This document shows, piece after piece, positions 8,941 to 17,852 of a stretch of 64,000 bases of DNA. Where the stretch lies: contig JAPLOA010000083.1 of the NCBI GenBank assembly GCA_026400835.1, positions 21,403 through 85,402 on the forward strand. The letters are read 5' to 3'. Within the stretch, counting starts at the first letter, position 1. Each line of letters starts with the position of its first letter. The DNA comes from Planctomycetales bacterium. Lineage in GTDB: Bacteria > Planctomycetota > Planctomycetia > Planctomycetales > Planctomycetaceae. The position numbers and the translations under genes are program-made. The notes beneath the pieces were generated by a model. That model searched no databases. It saw only the letters and a program-made list of their open reading frames with translations, and was not told the origin of the DNA.

Positions 8941-10734
8941 TCAGGTCAAACCAAACTCTGCTCGGAGCAACTGAAGAGCCCGATCACATTCGGATGCGGA
9001 AATCACTATACTCAATTTGATTTCGCTCGTATTAATCATCTGCACATTGATGCCGTTGTCACCCAGCGTCCGGAAGACTCGTCGACCAACATCCGTGTGG
9101 CTGCGAAGCCCGATTCCCGCGATCGTCAGCATGCCGATGTGTCGATCAGAAGTGACTGCGGACCCTTCATATCGCTCCAGAGCTTCTCGAAGAAGAAGCA
9201 ATGATCGATCCAGATCACCAAACGGCACAGTGAAAGAGATTGTGGCGCGGTTGTCGCGAGCAACATTCTGAACAATCATGTCGACAAGGACACCGCCTTC
9301 GGCAATGGCTGTGAAAATGTCTTCCGCAATCCCGGATTCGTCAGGCAGGTTACTGAGGGTGACTCGCGACTGATTCATGTCAGCAGAGACGTCACTGACG
9401 AGGATACTTTCCATACCCTCAAGGCGCGATACGATGTCATCAGCGACCGCGGCCTGAGACGCATCGCTGGCTCCGTTACGGCGACTGGTGGCAACGTATC
9501 CGACCTGTGGCAATGCCGCACTGGCCTGATGAAGCTCAAATCCTTCATGGACAGCAAGAACCGCGTCGCTGCAACGTTCGCGGTCAATCAATACAGAGAT
9601 CTTGATCTCGCTCGTTGTGACCACTTTGATATTGATCGAATGTTTGGCCAAAACTTGAAACATCCGAGCAGCAACGCCGGTGTGAGACTGCATCCCGTGT
9701 CCGACAATGGAGACCTTTGACAAGCCAGTCTGAGTCGTGACTTCCTGTGCGCCCAAGCTCTGTGCGGTTACCTGAACGACTTTCATCGCCGCCGGAAGTT
9801 CGTCTTCAGCCACAGTGAAAGAAACGTTGGCATAGCCTTCTCGAGCAACATTCTGAACGACCATGTCGACGGGAATTTTGGCTGACGACAACGCGGTGAA
9901 GAGACCGCTCATGACACCCGGCTGATCCGGCAGACCAACGAGACTAATCAACGCTTCATTACGGACAAATGCGACGCCGCTGACGATCGACGTAACACCG
10001 TCGGCCTCCGGGGCAATCAATGTCCCAGGGCCATCGGAATACGATGGGCGAACTCGCAGATGGACGCGATACTTCTTCGCGAACTCGATCGATCGGGAGT
10101 GCATCACGCCGGCGCCAAGGCTGGCGAGTTCCAGCATCTCATCGTAAGAAATCCGCTCGACCTTTCGTGCGGATGAAACCAGACGCGGGTCCGTTGTAAA
10201 CACGCCTTCAACGTCGGTGTAGATTTCACAAAGTTCCGCATTCATTACGGCCGCCAGCGCTGTGGCTGTTGTATCGCTGCCACCACGTCCCAGCGTGGTG
10301 ATGTTCATATTCGAGTCCACGCCCTGGAAACCGGCCGCGATGACGATGTTGCCTGCAGAGAGCAGTTCGCGCATTCGTTGAGTTGAAATGCTGACGATAC
10401 GTGCTTTGGTGTGAGTCGTGTCGGTCAGAACACCGATCTGCGCGCCGGTCAGGCTGATGGCTTCTTCGCCCAATTCGTGGACGGCCATGGCCATAAGCGC
10501 AACGGATTCCTGTTCGCCCGTGGAGAGCAGCATGTCCATTTCGCGAGGTCGAGGTGTTTTGGTGATTTCAGCCGCGAGGTCCACGAGTTCATCTGTTTTG
10601 TGACCTCGTGCACTGACGACAACGACAACGTCGTAACCTTTGCGTTTGGCATCGACGGCCCGCTGAGCTGCCTGACGAATTTTCCCGGCATTCGCAACGC
10701 TGGTGCCGCCAAACTTCTGAACAATAACCGCCAC
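8941..10734 (-). CDS. lysC: aspartate kinase with four ACT domains
   Basis: 597 residues from GTG 10734, which gives the family-standard N-terminus MAVIVQKFGGTSV; an in-frame ATG at 10761 would add nine atypical residues. The kinase domain (1-250) has the KFGGTSV ATP loop, LSTGEQESV, GRGGSDTTA and YTDVEGVFTTDPR. Two tandem ACT pairs follow: ~262-330 plus 341-405, and ~457-525 plus 535-597. The second pair repeats signature wording of the first (VDMxVQNVAR, TSEIKxSxxI). The enzyme makes aspartyl phosphate for Lys, Thr, Met and diaminopimelate synthesis, and ACT domains bind feedback amino acids. The usual enzyme has one pair; the duplication may change allostery. Start of a lysC-pfk operon. 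Confidence 0.93.
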   Translation of the reverse strand: MAVIVQKFGGTSVANAGKIRQAAQRAVDAKRKGYDVVVVVSARGHKTDELVDLAAEITKTPRPREMDMLLSTGEQESVALMAMAVHELGEEAISLTGAQIGVLTDTTHTKARIVSISTQRMRELLSAGNIVIAAGFQGVDSNMNITTLGRGGSDTTATALAAVMNAELCEIYTDVEGVFTTDPRLVSSARKVERISYDEMLELASLGAGVMHSRSIEFAKKYRVHLRVRPSYSDGPGTLIAPEADGVTSIVSGVAFVRNEALISLVGLPDQPGVMSGLFTALSSAKIPVDMVVQNVAREGYANVSFTVAEDELPAAMKVVQVTAQSLGAQEVTTQTGLSKVSIVGHGMQSHTGVAARMFQVLAKHSINIKVVTTSEIKISVLIDRERCSDAVLAVHEGFELHQASAALPQVGYVATSRRNGASDASQAAVADDIVSRLEGMESILVSDVSADMNQSRVTLSNLPDESGIAEDIFTAIAEGGVLVDMIVQNVARDNRATISFTVPFGDLDRSLLLLREALERYEGSAVTSDRHIGMLTIAGIGLRSHTDVGRRVFRTLGDNGINVQMINTSEIKLSIVISASECDRALQLLRAEFGLT

Positions 10735-10890
10735 GATCTCTACCCGCTCAAACAGTGACATGTATGGGAACTCGCGGATTCGCGAGAGGCGGGGAGTTTA
10801 TCGATCCACTCTACCGTTGTCATCCACGTGAAACTTCCCGCAGAAATTCTCGAACGATGAACCGGAAAGATTCCTGGTGTACTGATCGTA

Positions 10891-11835
10891 TTAATTCAGC
10901 CACGGCCCCAATTTAGCGAGAATCTCTGCCAAAATCGGCGTGTCGCTTTCGGGCCGTTCGGGGCTCTGAGGATGTGTCAAAGTCGACTTTAGCCAGCCTC
11001 GTTGATAAAGAAACATGGCGGCTGAATGTTTGTAAGCGGGGACCGGAACTCGGAATGCGAAGAATCCCAGATACTGCAGGACATCGTTCAACTGAAAGAA
11101 ATCCGCATCGCCTGCAGCCCACATGGCATCTCGCTTGGCAAACAAATCCGGCGCAAAACTGCTCAGGCCCAGCAGGTAGTCGCTGCCGTACATGACCATA
11201 TCAATCGCCAGGTCATTGCCGGTCAGAACCATAAAGTCGGGACGAATCTCGTCCCGCCATTTCAGTCGCTGCCATTCGAGTTCTCGCTGCAGCGAGGAAT
11301 GTTTGGCACCGAGGCATCGAGGGATTTGCAGAAGTCCGCGATAAACCTGTTCGCTGTAGATACGTCCAAAGGGGGCGAACATCGTTCCCAGCTCGAAGCC
11401 GATGAACCTGTCGCAGGCTTGACCAATTTGAGTGTAAGCGTTGATGATGGCCGCGTCAGGCTGCTGAGTCAGTCCATACGACTGAAAGATCACCGGCGTG
11501 CCGCCGTGCTTTTGGATCTCTTCCATCCGCTGACTGTATAATGGCAGATTGAAAGAACTCCCCGGAGTATCTTTGACAAATGCGCCGGCGACGAACATCC
11601 GCCCGGCCATCACAGCCTGAGTTCTCTGCAGGACTTCCAGACGCGTTGAGTCATCCAGCAGGTTGACGTAGCCCGTATCCATGTTGACTGCGGGTGAAAG
11701 TCCGGCGTCACAAGTGCGGGCCACATGAGCTTCGAATGAATTCCAGTCGACTTCGCCGGGGGCAAGAAACGGCAGAAGCACTGCTGACATCCCGGTGATT
11801 TTTCGACGCGGGCGAAGTTGCGAGAATGGAGACAT
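10891..11835 (-). CDS. DapA/NanA-family class I aldolase-like protein, non-canonical
   Basis: 314 residues with the dihydrodipicolinate synthase barrel pattern: [20 protein letters not shown] at the start, a Schiff-base lysine in CLGAKHSSL, and a late [19 protein letters not shown] phosphate/loop region. The GTTGE substrate motif of true DapA is replaced by NMDTGYVNL, so it is unlikely to be the DapA of lysine biosynthesis in spite of the aspartokinase gene next door. Relatives act on keto acids and sugar acids. It starts 45 bases after the sulfatase stop on the same strand, so a shared transcript and a carbohydrate-related substrate are plausible. Confidence 0.75.
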   Translation of the reverse strand: MSPFSQLRPRRKITGMSAVLLPFLAPGEVDWNSFEAHVARTCDAGLSPAVNMDTGYVNLLDDSTRLEVLQRTQAVMAGRMFVAGAFVKDTPGSSFNLPLYSQRMEEIQKHGGTPVIFQSYGLTQQPDAAIINAYTQIGQACDRFIGFELGTMFAPFGRIYSEQVYRGLLQIPRCLGAKHSSLQRELEWQRLKWRDEIRPDFMVLTGNDLAIDMVMYGSDYLLGLSSFAPDLFAKRDAMWAAGDADFFQLNDVLQYLGFFAFRVPVPAYKHSAAMFLYQRGWLKSTLTHPQSPERPESDTPILAEILAKLGPWLN

Positions 11836-11880
11836 CTGAGACTCAGGAGGGAATGGGGATTGGTCGGTTCGGCCGACTGT

Positions 11881-13722
11881 TTATTCTGACTTCGTGGCAT
11901 GTTCATACAAGCGACGGACATATTCTTCGTCCGGGCCGACCGTAATCTCGTCTCGCACCGCGTTAATGAGCTGTTCGCCCGCTTCATCGATTTCCAGCAT
12001 TGCTGCATGACGGACAAATGTGTTTTCGGATTTGATCAGAGCTTTGAAGACAGCGGCGGCGTCTTCTGTCCTGTTGGTTCGTGCCAGGCCTGCTGCTGCG
12101 GCCAATTGAATAGCGGGATTCGAAGAACGGGCTACTTCACTCAATATGTCCGCAAACTGCTTCGCATTTTCCGCACGAGCCAGCAATGTGAGTTGCCACC
12201 AGCGAACTGCTGGATCGGTATCGAGCTGACCTGAAATGGTCGTCGCTGTGGTTGGATCGAGATGCGATGTTTGTTTCGCGGCTTCCAGCAGTCGTTGAAT
12301 ACGAAGCTTTCCTGCGTCGCCCTGAAACGTCTTCCAGCGAGAGCCATGTTCATGTTCCGCCTCGTCCAGCATGATTTCCGGCAGCAAATGAACATCTCGG
12401 ACTTCGACCTGCCAGCGATCACATTCTGCACGCAGTATTTCCAGCGTGGCTTTGTGAGCCGGATCATTCGCGAGGTTGACCAGCTCCCACGGATCGGCTT
12501 CAAGATCGTAAAGCTCTTCAGCCGCTCGAGGAGACTCGAACCATTGTGAAGATTGCGGGGCTAACTCACCCGCGGCCAGCAGACTTCGCATTTCGCGAAG
12601 AATCTCGTTCTGTTCGCCATAGGCGACATGCTGCAACGCCGGACGCCACGGCATCAAATTTCTGACATATCGATGAGTGCGGCTGCGAACCGTACGTATC
12701 ATGTCGAAACGTTCGTCCAAACGGTCACGGGCGCCGTAGATGTACTCGTGGCCGTCGTGGTTCTGCTTGCCGAGAAAAGGGATACCATGCATGTGATCCG
12801 GAAGTGGAATTCCCGCGAGACTCAGCACAGTTGGCCCCAGATCAATCAGGCTCACCATAAGGTCATTTTTTGTTCCGGCCGGAGTGGAGTGAAGCTCGTC
12901 ACGAAGTTTCTCTGGGACGCGGACCATCAGAGGAACATGCGAGCCGCTGTCATAGGTCCAGCGTTTGGAGCGAGGAAGTCCATTACCGTGATCGGACCAA
13001 AACATCACGATCGTGTTCTCTGCAAGGCCGGCGTCTGATAACTCCAGCAGCAGGGTTCCCACCTCCTGATCCATCACAGTAATAATGTCCGCCAATCGCG
13101 CGAGGTCTGCTCGAACGGCGGGTGTGTCCGGATAAATCGGAGGAACGATCATGTCCTCGGCCTTGTGACGCCGCGATGCCGGAAGATCCTTGACCACATC
13201 AATCCAGCCCTTTGGCCAGACTTTACTTTCATGAGTCATCGTCAGGTTGAAGACCGCAAAAAAAGGCGTCTCCTTTGACGGGCGATTCTTCCAGTGAGCT
13301 TTCCCGGAGGACTCATTCCAGACTGCTTTCTGATTCCAGACGAGGTTGTAATCTGTCTTACTGTTGTTTGTGCAGTAATAGCCTGCTTCCTTCAGGTACT
13401 GCGGAAAGAGCTTCACGTGATCCGGCAGAACGGCCTTCGATCGCATGTGATTGGCACCCAGCGAAATGGGATACATCCCTGTGATGATCCCAGTGCGACT
13501 TGGTGCACAAACGCCGTGGCAGGAAAACGCATGCGTGAACAGAGTGCTTTCAGTCGCGAACTTGTCAAGGTTCGGCGTCGTGGCCGTGGAGTCACCATAG
13601 CAGCCCAATTGAGGACTGATATCTTCACAGCTGATCCAGACAATGTTCGGACGTTCGGCGGCTGAAGTCAGACTCGCAATGAGCATCAAGCACAGTGTAG
13701 TCAGGTGAAGGCGAAATCTCAT
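11881..13722 (-). CDS. secreted formylglycine-dependent sulfatase with C-terminal HEAT-like region
   Basis: 613 residues from ATG 13722, which begins a signal peptide (MRFRLHLTTLCLMLIASLTSA, cleavage after about 21). Mature part starts AERPNIVWISCEDI, the first metal-binding strand of arylsulfatases. CAPSRTG near residue 75 is the cysteine motif converted to formylglycine. MFWSDHGNGLPRSKRW carries the DHG metal/catalytic site. The last ~110 residues are Ala-rich helices resembling HEAT repeats. Planctomycetes use such enzymes on sulfated marine polysaccharides. The open frame runs ~255 codons further upstream but that part has no signal and overlaps the repeat element. Probably co-transcribed with the DapA-like gene downstream; an anaerobic/aerobic maturase is not in the window. 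Confidence 0.92.
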   Translation of the reverse strand: MRFRLHLTTLCLMLIASLTSAAERPNIVWISCEDISPQLGCYGDSTATTPNLDKFATESTLFTHAFSCHGVCAPSRTGIITGMYPISLGANHMRSKAVLPDHVKLFPQYLKEAGYYCTNNSKTDYNLVWNQKAVWNESSGKAHWKNRPSKETPFFAVFNLTMTHESKVWPKGWIDVVKDLPASRRHKAEDMIVPPIYPDTPAVRADLARLADIITVMDQEVGTLLLELSDAGLAENTIVMFWSDHGNGLPRSKRWTYDSGSHVPLMVRVPEKLRDELHSTPAGTKNDLMVSLIDLGPTVLSLAGIPLPDHMHGIPFLGKQNHDGHEYIYGARDRLDERFDMIRTVRSRTHRYVRNLMPWRPALQHVAYGEQNEILREMRSLLAAGELAPQSSQWFESPRAAEELYDLEADPWELVNLANDPAHKATLEILRAECDRWQVEVRDVHLLPEIMLDEAEHEHGSRWKTFQGDAGKLRIQRLLEAAKQTSHLDPTTATTISGQLDTDPAVRWWQLTLLARAENAKQFADILSEVARSSNPAIQLAAAAGLARTNRTEDAAAVFKALIKSENTFVRHAAMLEIDEAGEQLINAVRDEITVGPDEEYVRRLYEHATKSE

Positions 13723-13808
13723 TGGGCATGGGCCTTGTTCGGTCAGGAGCGATCTCAATGGGGGCCGAGATGATATCTGATTGTTGAAAACGGTAAACGC
13801 AATGCCCA

Positions 13809-14060
13809 CTTGGACTGCGGCAGCCTGCTGCCGCTTTCGTGCAGGCAGCCTGCTGCCGAACCGCTCGTTGTGTGCCCTCGTTGTGCGCCGGTCAATGATC
13901 ACGCACTTGAAATCGATCGAAGGTCTCCCTGTTTTGGGGAGCGGTTGCGGCGTGGTCTTGAGACCTGCGGTGCTCGGTCGTAGACCGGCCACAACGAAAG
14001 ACCGGTGATCCACAGCAGGCTGTGGATCGGAAAGCTGCAGCAGGCTGCCGCAGTCCAAAG
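13809..14060. repeat. composite inverted-repeat element between divergent genes
   Basis: Outer arms 13809-13838 and 14030-14060 are reverse complements apart from one mismatch and one extra base. Inside, the outer left-arm core GCAGCCTGCTGCCG is repeated directly at about 13844-13858, and a perfect 9-base stem with a 4-base loop sits at 14007-14028. No open frame of note lies within it. The size and layout resemble a non-autonomous dispersed (MITE/REP-type) element; copy number elsewhere is unknown. Confidence 0.65.
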
Positions 14061-14183
14061 TGAGAACGCAGACCACCGAAATGGTTACTTCCCGGGCGCG
14101 GGAGGACATTGCATCGCTGGACCTTCGGCTATGATGTCTGGTCGTTGAGTTGCGAATGAGAAGATGCCTGTCGGAGAAGATGA

Positions 14184-14966
14184 ATGCGTCCGTGGATCCT
14201 GGCGGAAACGAATTACGCTCATGTGAAGATGTGTGAGTATCAGGTGGCCGTGTTGCCGATGGGGGCCACGGAGCCTCACAATCTGCATTTGCCGTATGGG
14301 ACCGACACGTTCGAGGCTGAAGCCATTGGAAGCCGATCGTGTGAAGCCGCATGGAAGCGAGGAGCCAAAGTGGTCCTGCTGCCGACGATTCCGTATGGCA
14401 CGGAGACGAATCAGTCTCAATGCAGCTTGTCGATGAATCTGAATCCTTCAACACTGGCGCGAGTGATTCAGGATCTTGTGGAATCACTGGAAGGACATGG
14501 CATTCGAAAGCTGTTGATTCTGAATAGTCATGGCGGGAACGAGTTTAAGCCGCTGCTGAGGGAACTGCATGGCAAGACATCCGTGCAATTGTTTCTGTGT
14601 GACTGGTTTCGTGGCCTCACGGCCGACGTAAAGAAAACGATTTTTCAGGAAGCCGATGATCATGCCGGGGAAGTTGAGACCTCGCTGGGACTGGCCTACT
14701 TTGGCCACCTTGTCGCACAGCATCCGGACGGAAGTCTGGCCGCCGACGACGGTTTGACCGCGGAAACTCGCCTGGAAGCCGTCAACAATGGCTGGGTCTC
14801 GATTACTCGGCCGTGGCATCTGCTGACGACAAACACCGGAGCCGGGAATCCTCACGCGGCAACGGCGGAAAAGGGGCGGCAGTTGATGGAGGTGATGGTA
14901 GATCGGCTTTCGAGATTTCTCTGCGACCTTTCGCATGCGGAGATCGATGCTCGTTTCCCGTTTTAA
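14184..14966 (+). CDS. creatininase-family metalloamidase
   Basis: 260 residues with the family's metal-binding motifs: VLPMGATEPHNLHLPYGTD, LILNSHGGN and ADDHAGEVETSL. Family members hydrolyse creatinine or act in riboflavin/F420 and pyrroloquinoline cofactor routes (MftE, FAPy deformylase), and many planctomycete copies have no known substrate. TEPHN replaces the more common TEQHG, and the rest of the site looks intact. No signal peptide. It begins 124 bases after the repeat element and is followed 82 bases later by the J-like/MshEN gene on the same strand. Confidence 0.85.
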   Translation: MRPWILAETNYAHVKMCEYQVAVLPMGATEPHNLHLPYGTDTFEAEAIGSRSCEAAWKRGAKVVLLPTIPYGTETNQSQCSLSMNLNPSTLARVIQDLVESLEGHGIRKLLILNSHGGNEFKPLLRELHGKTSVQLFLCDWFRGLTADVKKTIFQEADDHAGEVETSLGLAYFGHLVAQHPDGSLAADDGLTAETRLEAVNNGWVSITRPWHLLTTNTGAGNPHAATAEKGRQLMEVMVDRLSRFLCDLSHAEIDARFPF

Positions 14967-15048
14967 CACCGGGCCGGTTTACGCACACCGTGCGAAGAGT
15001 ATACTTTCGCCGTTCTGAGATCTGAAACTGCCGAGGGGAGTCAATTGC

Positions 15049-16080
15049 GTGTCTGAAATCGACGTCTACAAGGAATGGCTGGGAATTCCGGAAGGAGATC
15101 GTCCGCCGGATTATTATACGTTGTTGCGTCTGGTTATGTTCGAAGACGACGTGGAGAAGATCCGAGGCAATTATCGCAAGCTCAACGGGCATGTGCGAAA
15201 GTATTCGACCGGGCAGTATCTCCTTCGTTCGCAGGAATTGCTGAACGAGATGGCTAAGGCCATGCTTTGCCTGACAGATCCGGACGGAAAGCACGAATAC
15301 GATCTGTCATTGGGGCGAGAACAGTCAAATACAGAGGAAGATGAGCCAAAGTCCACGCTCGACTATCTCATCGCAAAGAGTCTGATTAAGCGGTCTCAGG
15401 TTTCTGAGATTGAGCATTTTGCGGAAGCGCGAGGACTCAATCATCGCGATGCCGTGATTCAAATGAAGCTGGTTGAGCCGGCCGATGCGACTCGCGCGCT
15501 GGCGGTGGAGTTGCGTTTACCTTACGTTGATCTGGAAGACATGTTGCCGGAAGACAATGTGCTTGACCAGATTCCTCGTCGAGTCGTCAAGAAGCACCAG
15601 TGCCTGCCACTTTTTGAAGATCGCGGACGCCTTCTTGTGGCGTGCATTGATGAACCTTCGCCGGCTCTGGAAGATGAGATTCGACTGCGATGCGGGATGC
15701 CGATGCGAGCAGTGCTCGCGTTGCCTCGAGCAATTAACCAGGCGATTGCCAAGCACTACGCGCCGGGAATGCGCGAAGACTCGGCGACTGAAGAACCTGC
15801 CGCCAAGTCCAACGGTAAAGCAGCCAAAGGAGAGAGTAGCAAGCCGGAAAAGAAGGCCGCGCCTGCTGCGAAAGCCAAAAGCAAGTCGGCACCGTTATCC
15901 GCCGAGGAAGCTCAGCAGCGAACCGCGATTTCTGCAATCGTTGCCTGTTGGGCGACGATTGGAACGGCCGGCGTTCTTTACTTCCTGAACGAGCAAAGCA
16001 TTCCGTTTTCGTATATGCCCATTCCCTTAGCAATGGGTGGTGCTGTGTTTGGAATCATGAAGGCGACGTACTGCAAATAG
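15049..16080 (+). CDS. planctomycete J-like domain fused to a GspE/MshE N-terminal domain, membrane-anchored
   Basis: 343 residues from a GTG start. Residues 1-90 (YKEWLGIPEGDRPPDYYTLL, FEDDVEKI, LLNEMAKAMLCLTDPDGKHEY) match the degenerate DnaJ-like module common in planctomycete proteins; no HPD is present. Residues 105-236 match the MshEN/T2SSE N-terminal domain of type II secretion and type IV pilus ATPases, which in MshE binds cyclic di-GMP. An Ala/Lys-rich linker (about 245-285) leads to two hydrophobic segments (~289-310 and 317-337). There is no ATPase domain, so it is not a motor; a sensor or adaptor role at the membrane is inferred. Confidence 0.75.
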   Translation: MSEIDVYKEWLGIPEGDRPPDYYTLLRLVMFEDDVEKIRGNYRKLNGHVRKYSTGQYLLRSQELLNEMAKAMLCLTDPDGKHEYDLSLGREQSNTEEDEPKSTLDYLIAKSLIKRSQVSEIEHFAEARGLNHRDAVIQMKLVEPADATRALAVELRLPYVDLEDMLPEDNVLDQIPRRVVKKHQCLPLFEDRGRLLVACIDEPSPALEDEIRLRCGMPMRAVLALPRAINQAIAKHYAPGMREDSATEEPAAKSNGKAAKGESSKPEKKAAPAAKAKSKSAPLSAEEAQQRTAISAIVACWATIGTAGVLYFLNEQSIPFSYMPIPLAMGGAVFGIMKATYCK

Positions 16081-16113
16081 CGGCATAGTGGATGCGTGTT
16101 GGGGCGATGAGAA

Positions 16114-16166
16114 TCCCGTCGACGGAGCGACGGGTGTACCGTTCGCCCGTCGCTCCGCCGACGGGA
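16114..16166. repeat. inverted repeat between convergent genes, likely bidirectional terminator
   Basis: Arms 16114-16136 and 16144-16166, 23 bases each with two mismatches, around a 7-base loop. It lies between the convergent J-like/MshEN and mobA genes. GC-rich, with no flanking T-run. Role in transcription termination is inferred from position and strength of the stem. Confidence 0.65.
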
Positions 16167-16195
16167 AGAGTTGGACGCTGCACAAAGGTCAGTAG

Positions 16196-16837
16196 TTAGG
16201 AGCGGTTTTCCAACTGCTCCAACGCCTTCTCATAGTCCTCAGGATGATTTAAGTTCATCAGTGTCGACAACGTCGGATCGAATACGCGGAGAGATTCCAC
16301 GTCGACTTCCATGGTGTCGACTTCATCGAACAGGAATCGTGGGCGGAGTTTATTCGCGGCTAGTAGTTGCTGCACAACCGCCAGGACTCGCGGGCGATAA
16401 ACGGCCGCCAGTGGATGGTGAAACTGTCCTTCCACGGGAACGGCGATTTCATGGTTCCCGAGATGATCGAAAATCGCGCGAACAAAGCGGGTTGCCATCA
16501 ATGGCACGTCGCAACTTGTGGCGTAGACAGCATCGACATGATCGGGCATGCCTTTCAGGCCGGCGGCAAGTCCCTCCAGTGGTCCGCGGCCCGGGTTTTC
16601 ATCGCAGACGACTCGGATTTCAGGCGGAAGTGGTGGGAGAATTTGTCCCTTCGCTGACACCACTGCAATTGCTGAGGAATCGACTTCTTCTGAAAGCAGT
16701 CGGACGATACGCTGCAACATGAGTTCCGGTCCAAAAGGCAGAGTTGCCTTGTCGCGTCCCATGCGGCTGGATTTGCCTCCACACAGGATAATCGCGCCTT
16801 TTTTTGAAGCCTCGTTGTGAAGTGCGGAAACTGACAA
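16196..16837 (-). CDS. mobA: molybdenum cofactor guanylyltransferase
   Basis: 213 residues with the nucleotidyltransferase signature IILCGGKSSRMGRDKATLPFG near the N-terminus, ATSCDVPLMATRFV for the metal-binding Asp, and the family-typical PRFLFDEVDTMEVD and FDPTLSTLMNLNHPEDY at the end. MobA transfers GMP to molybdopterin to form the bis-MGD cofactor. It is divergent from fhcC with 79 bases between start codons. That neighbour encodes a subunit of an enzyme that itself needs a molybdenum or tungsten pterin, so the pairing may be functional. Confidence 0.9.
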   Translation of the reverse strand: MSVSALHNEASKKGAIILCGGKSSRMGRDKATLPFGPELMLQRIVRLLSEEVDSSAIAVVSAKGQILPPLPPEIRVVCDENPGRGPLEGLAAGLKGMPDHVDAVYATSCDVPLMATRFVRAIFDHLGNHEIAVPVEGQFHHPLAAVYRPRVLAVVQQLLAANKLRPRFLFDEVDTMEVDVESLRVFDPTLSTLMNLNHPEDYEKALEQLENRS

Positions 16838-16916
16838 TTGTGTGAAATCCGTTGAGAAGTTAGTGTCCCGAAACTTGTCTGACCACTGGTTACGATTTTA
16901 GAGGATCACGGGATTC

Positions 16917-17744
16917 ATGGCGATCACATTGACCTACAACGCGGAAACGTCCGTTCCTGTAGAGATTGAAGGATTGACTCCCGACTGGGTCTGCGAGAAA
17001 TCCCTTGCTGAGATTGAGCGATTCGAAATCTTCCACGGCAATCGCCGAATTCCTCTGGCAGAAATGTTCGCTGTTTCAGGCGATCCGACTGACGCAGCCA
17101 TGGATTTCGTCGGCAATCTTTCCGGTGTTCACTGGATCGGTGCGCACATGAAGAAGGGACAGGTACGAGTCCTTGGTAATGCTGGCCGACATGTGGGCAG
17201 TCAGATGGCTGGCGGAAGAATCATAGTCGAAGGAAACGCCGCTGGCTGGGTCGGTGCCGAAATGCGAAAGGGATTGATCCACATTCGCGGCAACGCCGGG
17301 CATTTGACCGGAGCTGCATACCGGGGATCTACCAAAGGCATGACTGGCGGAACCATCCTGGTCGATGGCAGCGCAGGAAATGAAATTGGACTGACGATGC
17401 GACGAGGCTTGATCGCCATCGGTGGATCGGCCGGCGATATGCCGGGGTTCAACATGATCGCCGGAACAATTGCCGTCTTCGGTGAGTGCGGCATTCGTCC
17501 GGGGGCAGGAATGCGACGAGGTACATTAGCGCTCTTTGGGCCGAATCCTCCCCAATTGCTTCCGAGTTTTCGTTTCGCATCAACTTATCGACCACAGGCC
17601 GTGCGGCTGATGTTGCGAACCTTGAAAGATGCAGGATTCTCTTTAGATCCAGCGCTGTTTGAAGCGAGTGTTGATCTCTATCACGGTGACCTGGTTTCCG
17701 TGGGACGTGGCGAAATTCTATTTCTGCATCGCGAAGTTGCATAA
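16917..17744 (+). CDS. fhcC: formylmethanofuran dehydrogenase/formyltransferase-hydrolase subunit C
   Basis: 275 residues with the subunit-C (FwdC/FmdC/FhcC) pattern: repeated short Gly motifs such as MKKGQVRVLGNAGRHVGSQM, MAGGRIIVEGNAAGWVGAEM and MRKGLIHIRGNAGHLTGA, which form a parallel beta-helix. Archaeal FwdC is part of formylmethanofuran dehydrogenase; methylotrophs and planctomycetes use the FhcABCD version to release formate from formyl-H4MPT-linked C1 units. Subunits A, B and D are not in the window. A glutamate-synthase C-terminal domain has the same repeat fold, but the N-terminal VEIEGLTPDWVCEKS and length support FhcC. Confidence 0.88.
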   Translation: MAITLTYNAETSVPVEIEGLTPDWVCEKSLAEIERFEIFHGNRRIPLAEMFAVSGDPTDAAMDFVGNLSGVHWIGAHMKKGQVRVLGNAGRHVGSQMAGGRIIVEGNAAGWVGAEMRKGLIHIRGNAGHLTGAAYRGSTKGMTGGTILVDGSAGNEIGLTMRRGLIAIGGSAGDMPGFNMIAGTIAVFGECGIRPGAGMRRGTLALFGPNPPQLLPSFRFASTYRPQAVRLMLRTLKDAGFSLDPALFEASVDLYHGDLVSVGRGEILFLHREVA

Positions 17745-17773
17745 ATCGATCCTGAACATGCATCGACCGGCAA

Positions 17774-17803
17774 CTGACTGCCATGAATCGTCACGGCAAT
17801 CAG
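17774..17803. terminator. possible hairpin between convergent genes
   Basis: Nine-base stem 17774-17782 with 17795-17803, one non-Watson-Crick pair, 12-base loop, between the ends of fhcC and the metallo-beta-lactamase gene. No T-run; weak candidate. Confidence 0.3.
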
Positions 17804-17852
17804 TCCTGCGGACCAAAGATACATGTGGCAGGGATTGTTTTGCGACGATCGT

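Noticed and set aside
10891..11835. Canonical DapA of lysine biosynthesis
   Set aside because: The GTTGE substrate motif is absent even though lysC is close.
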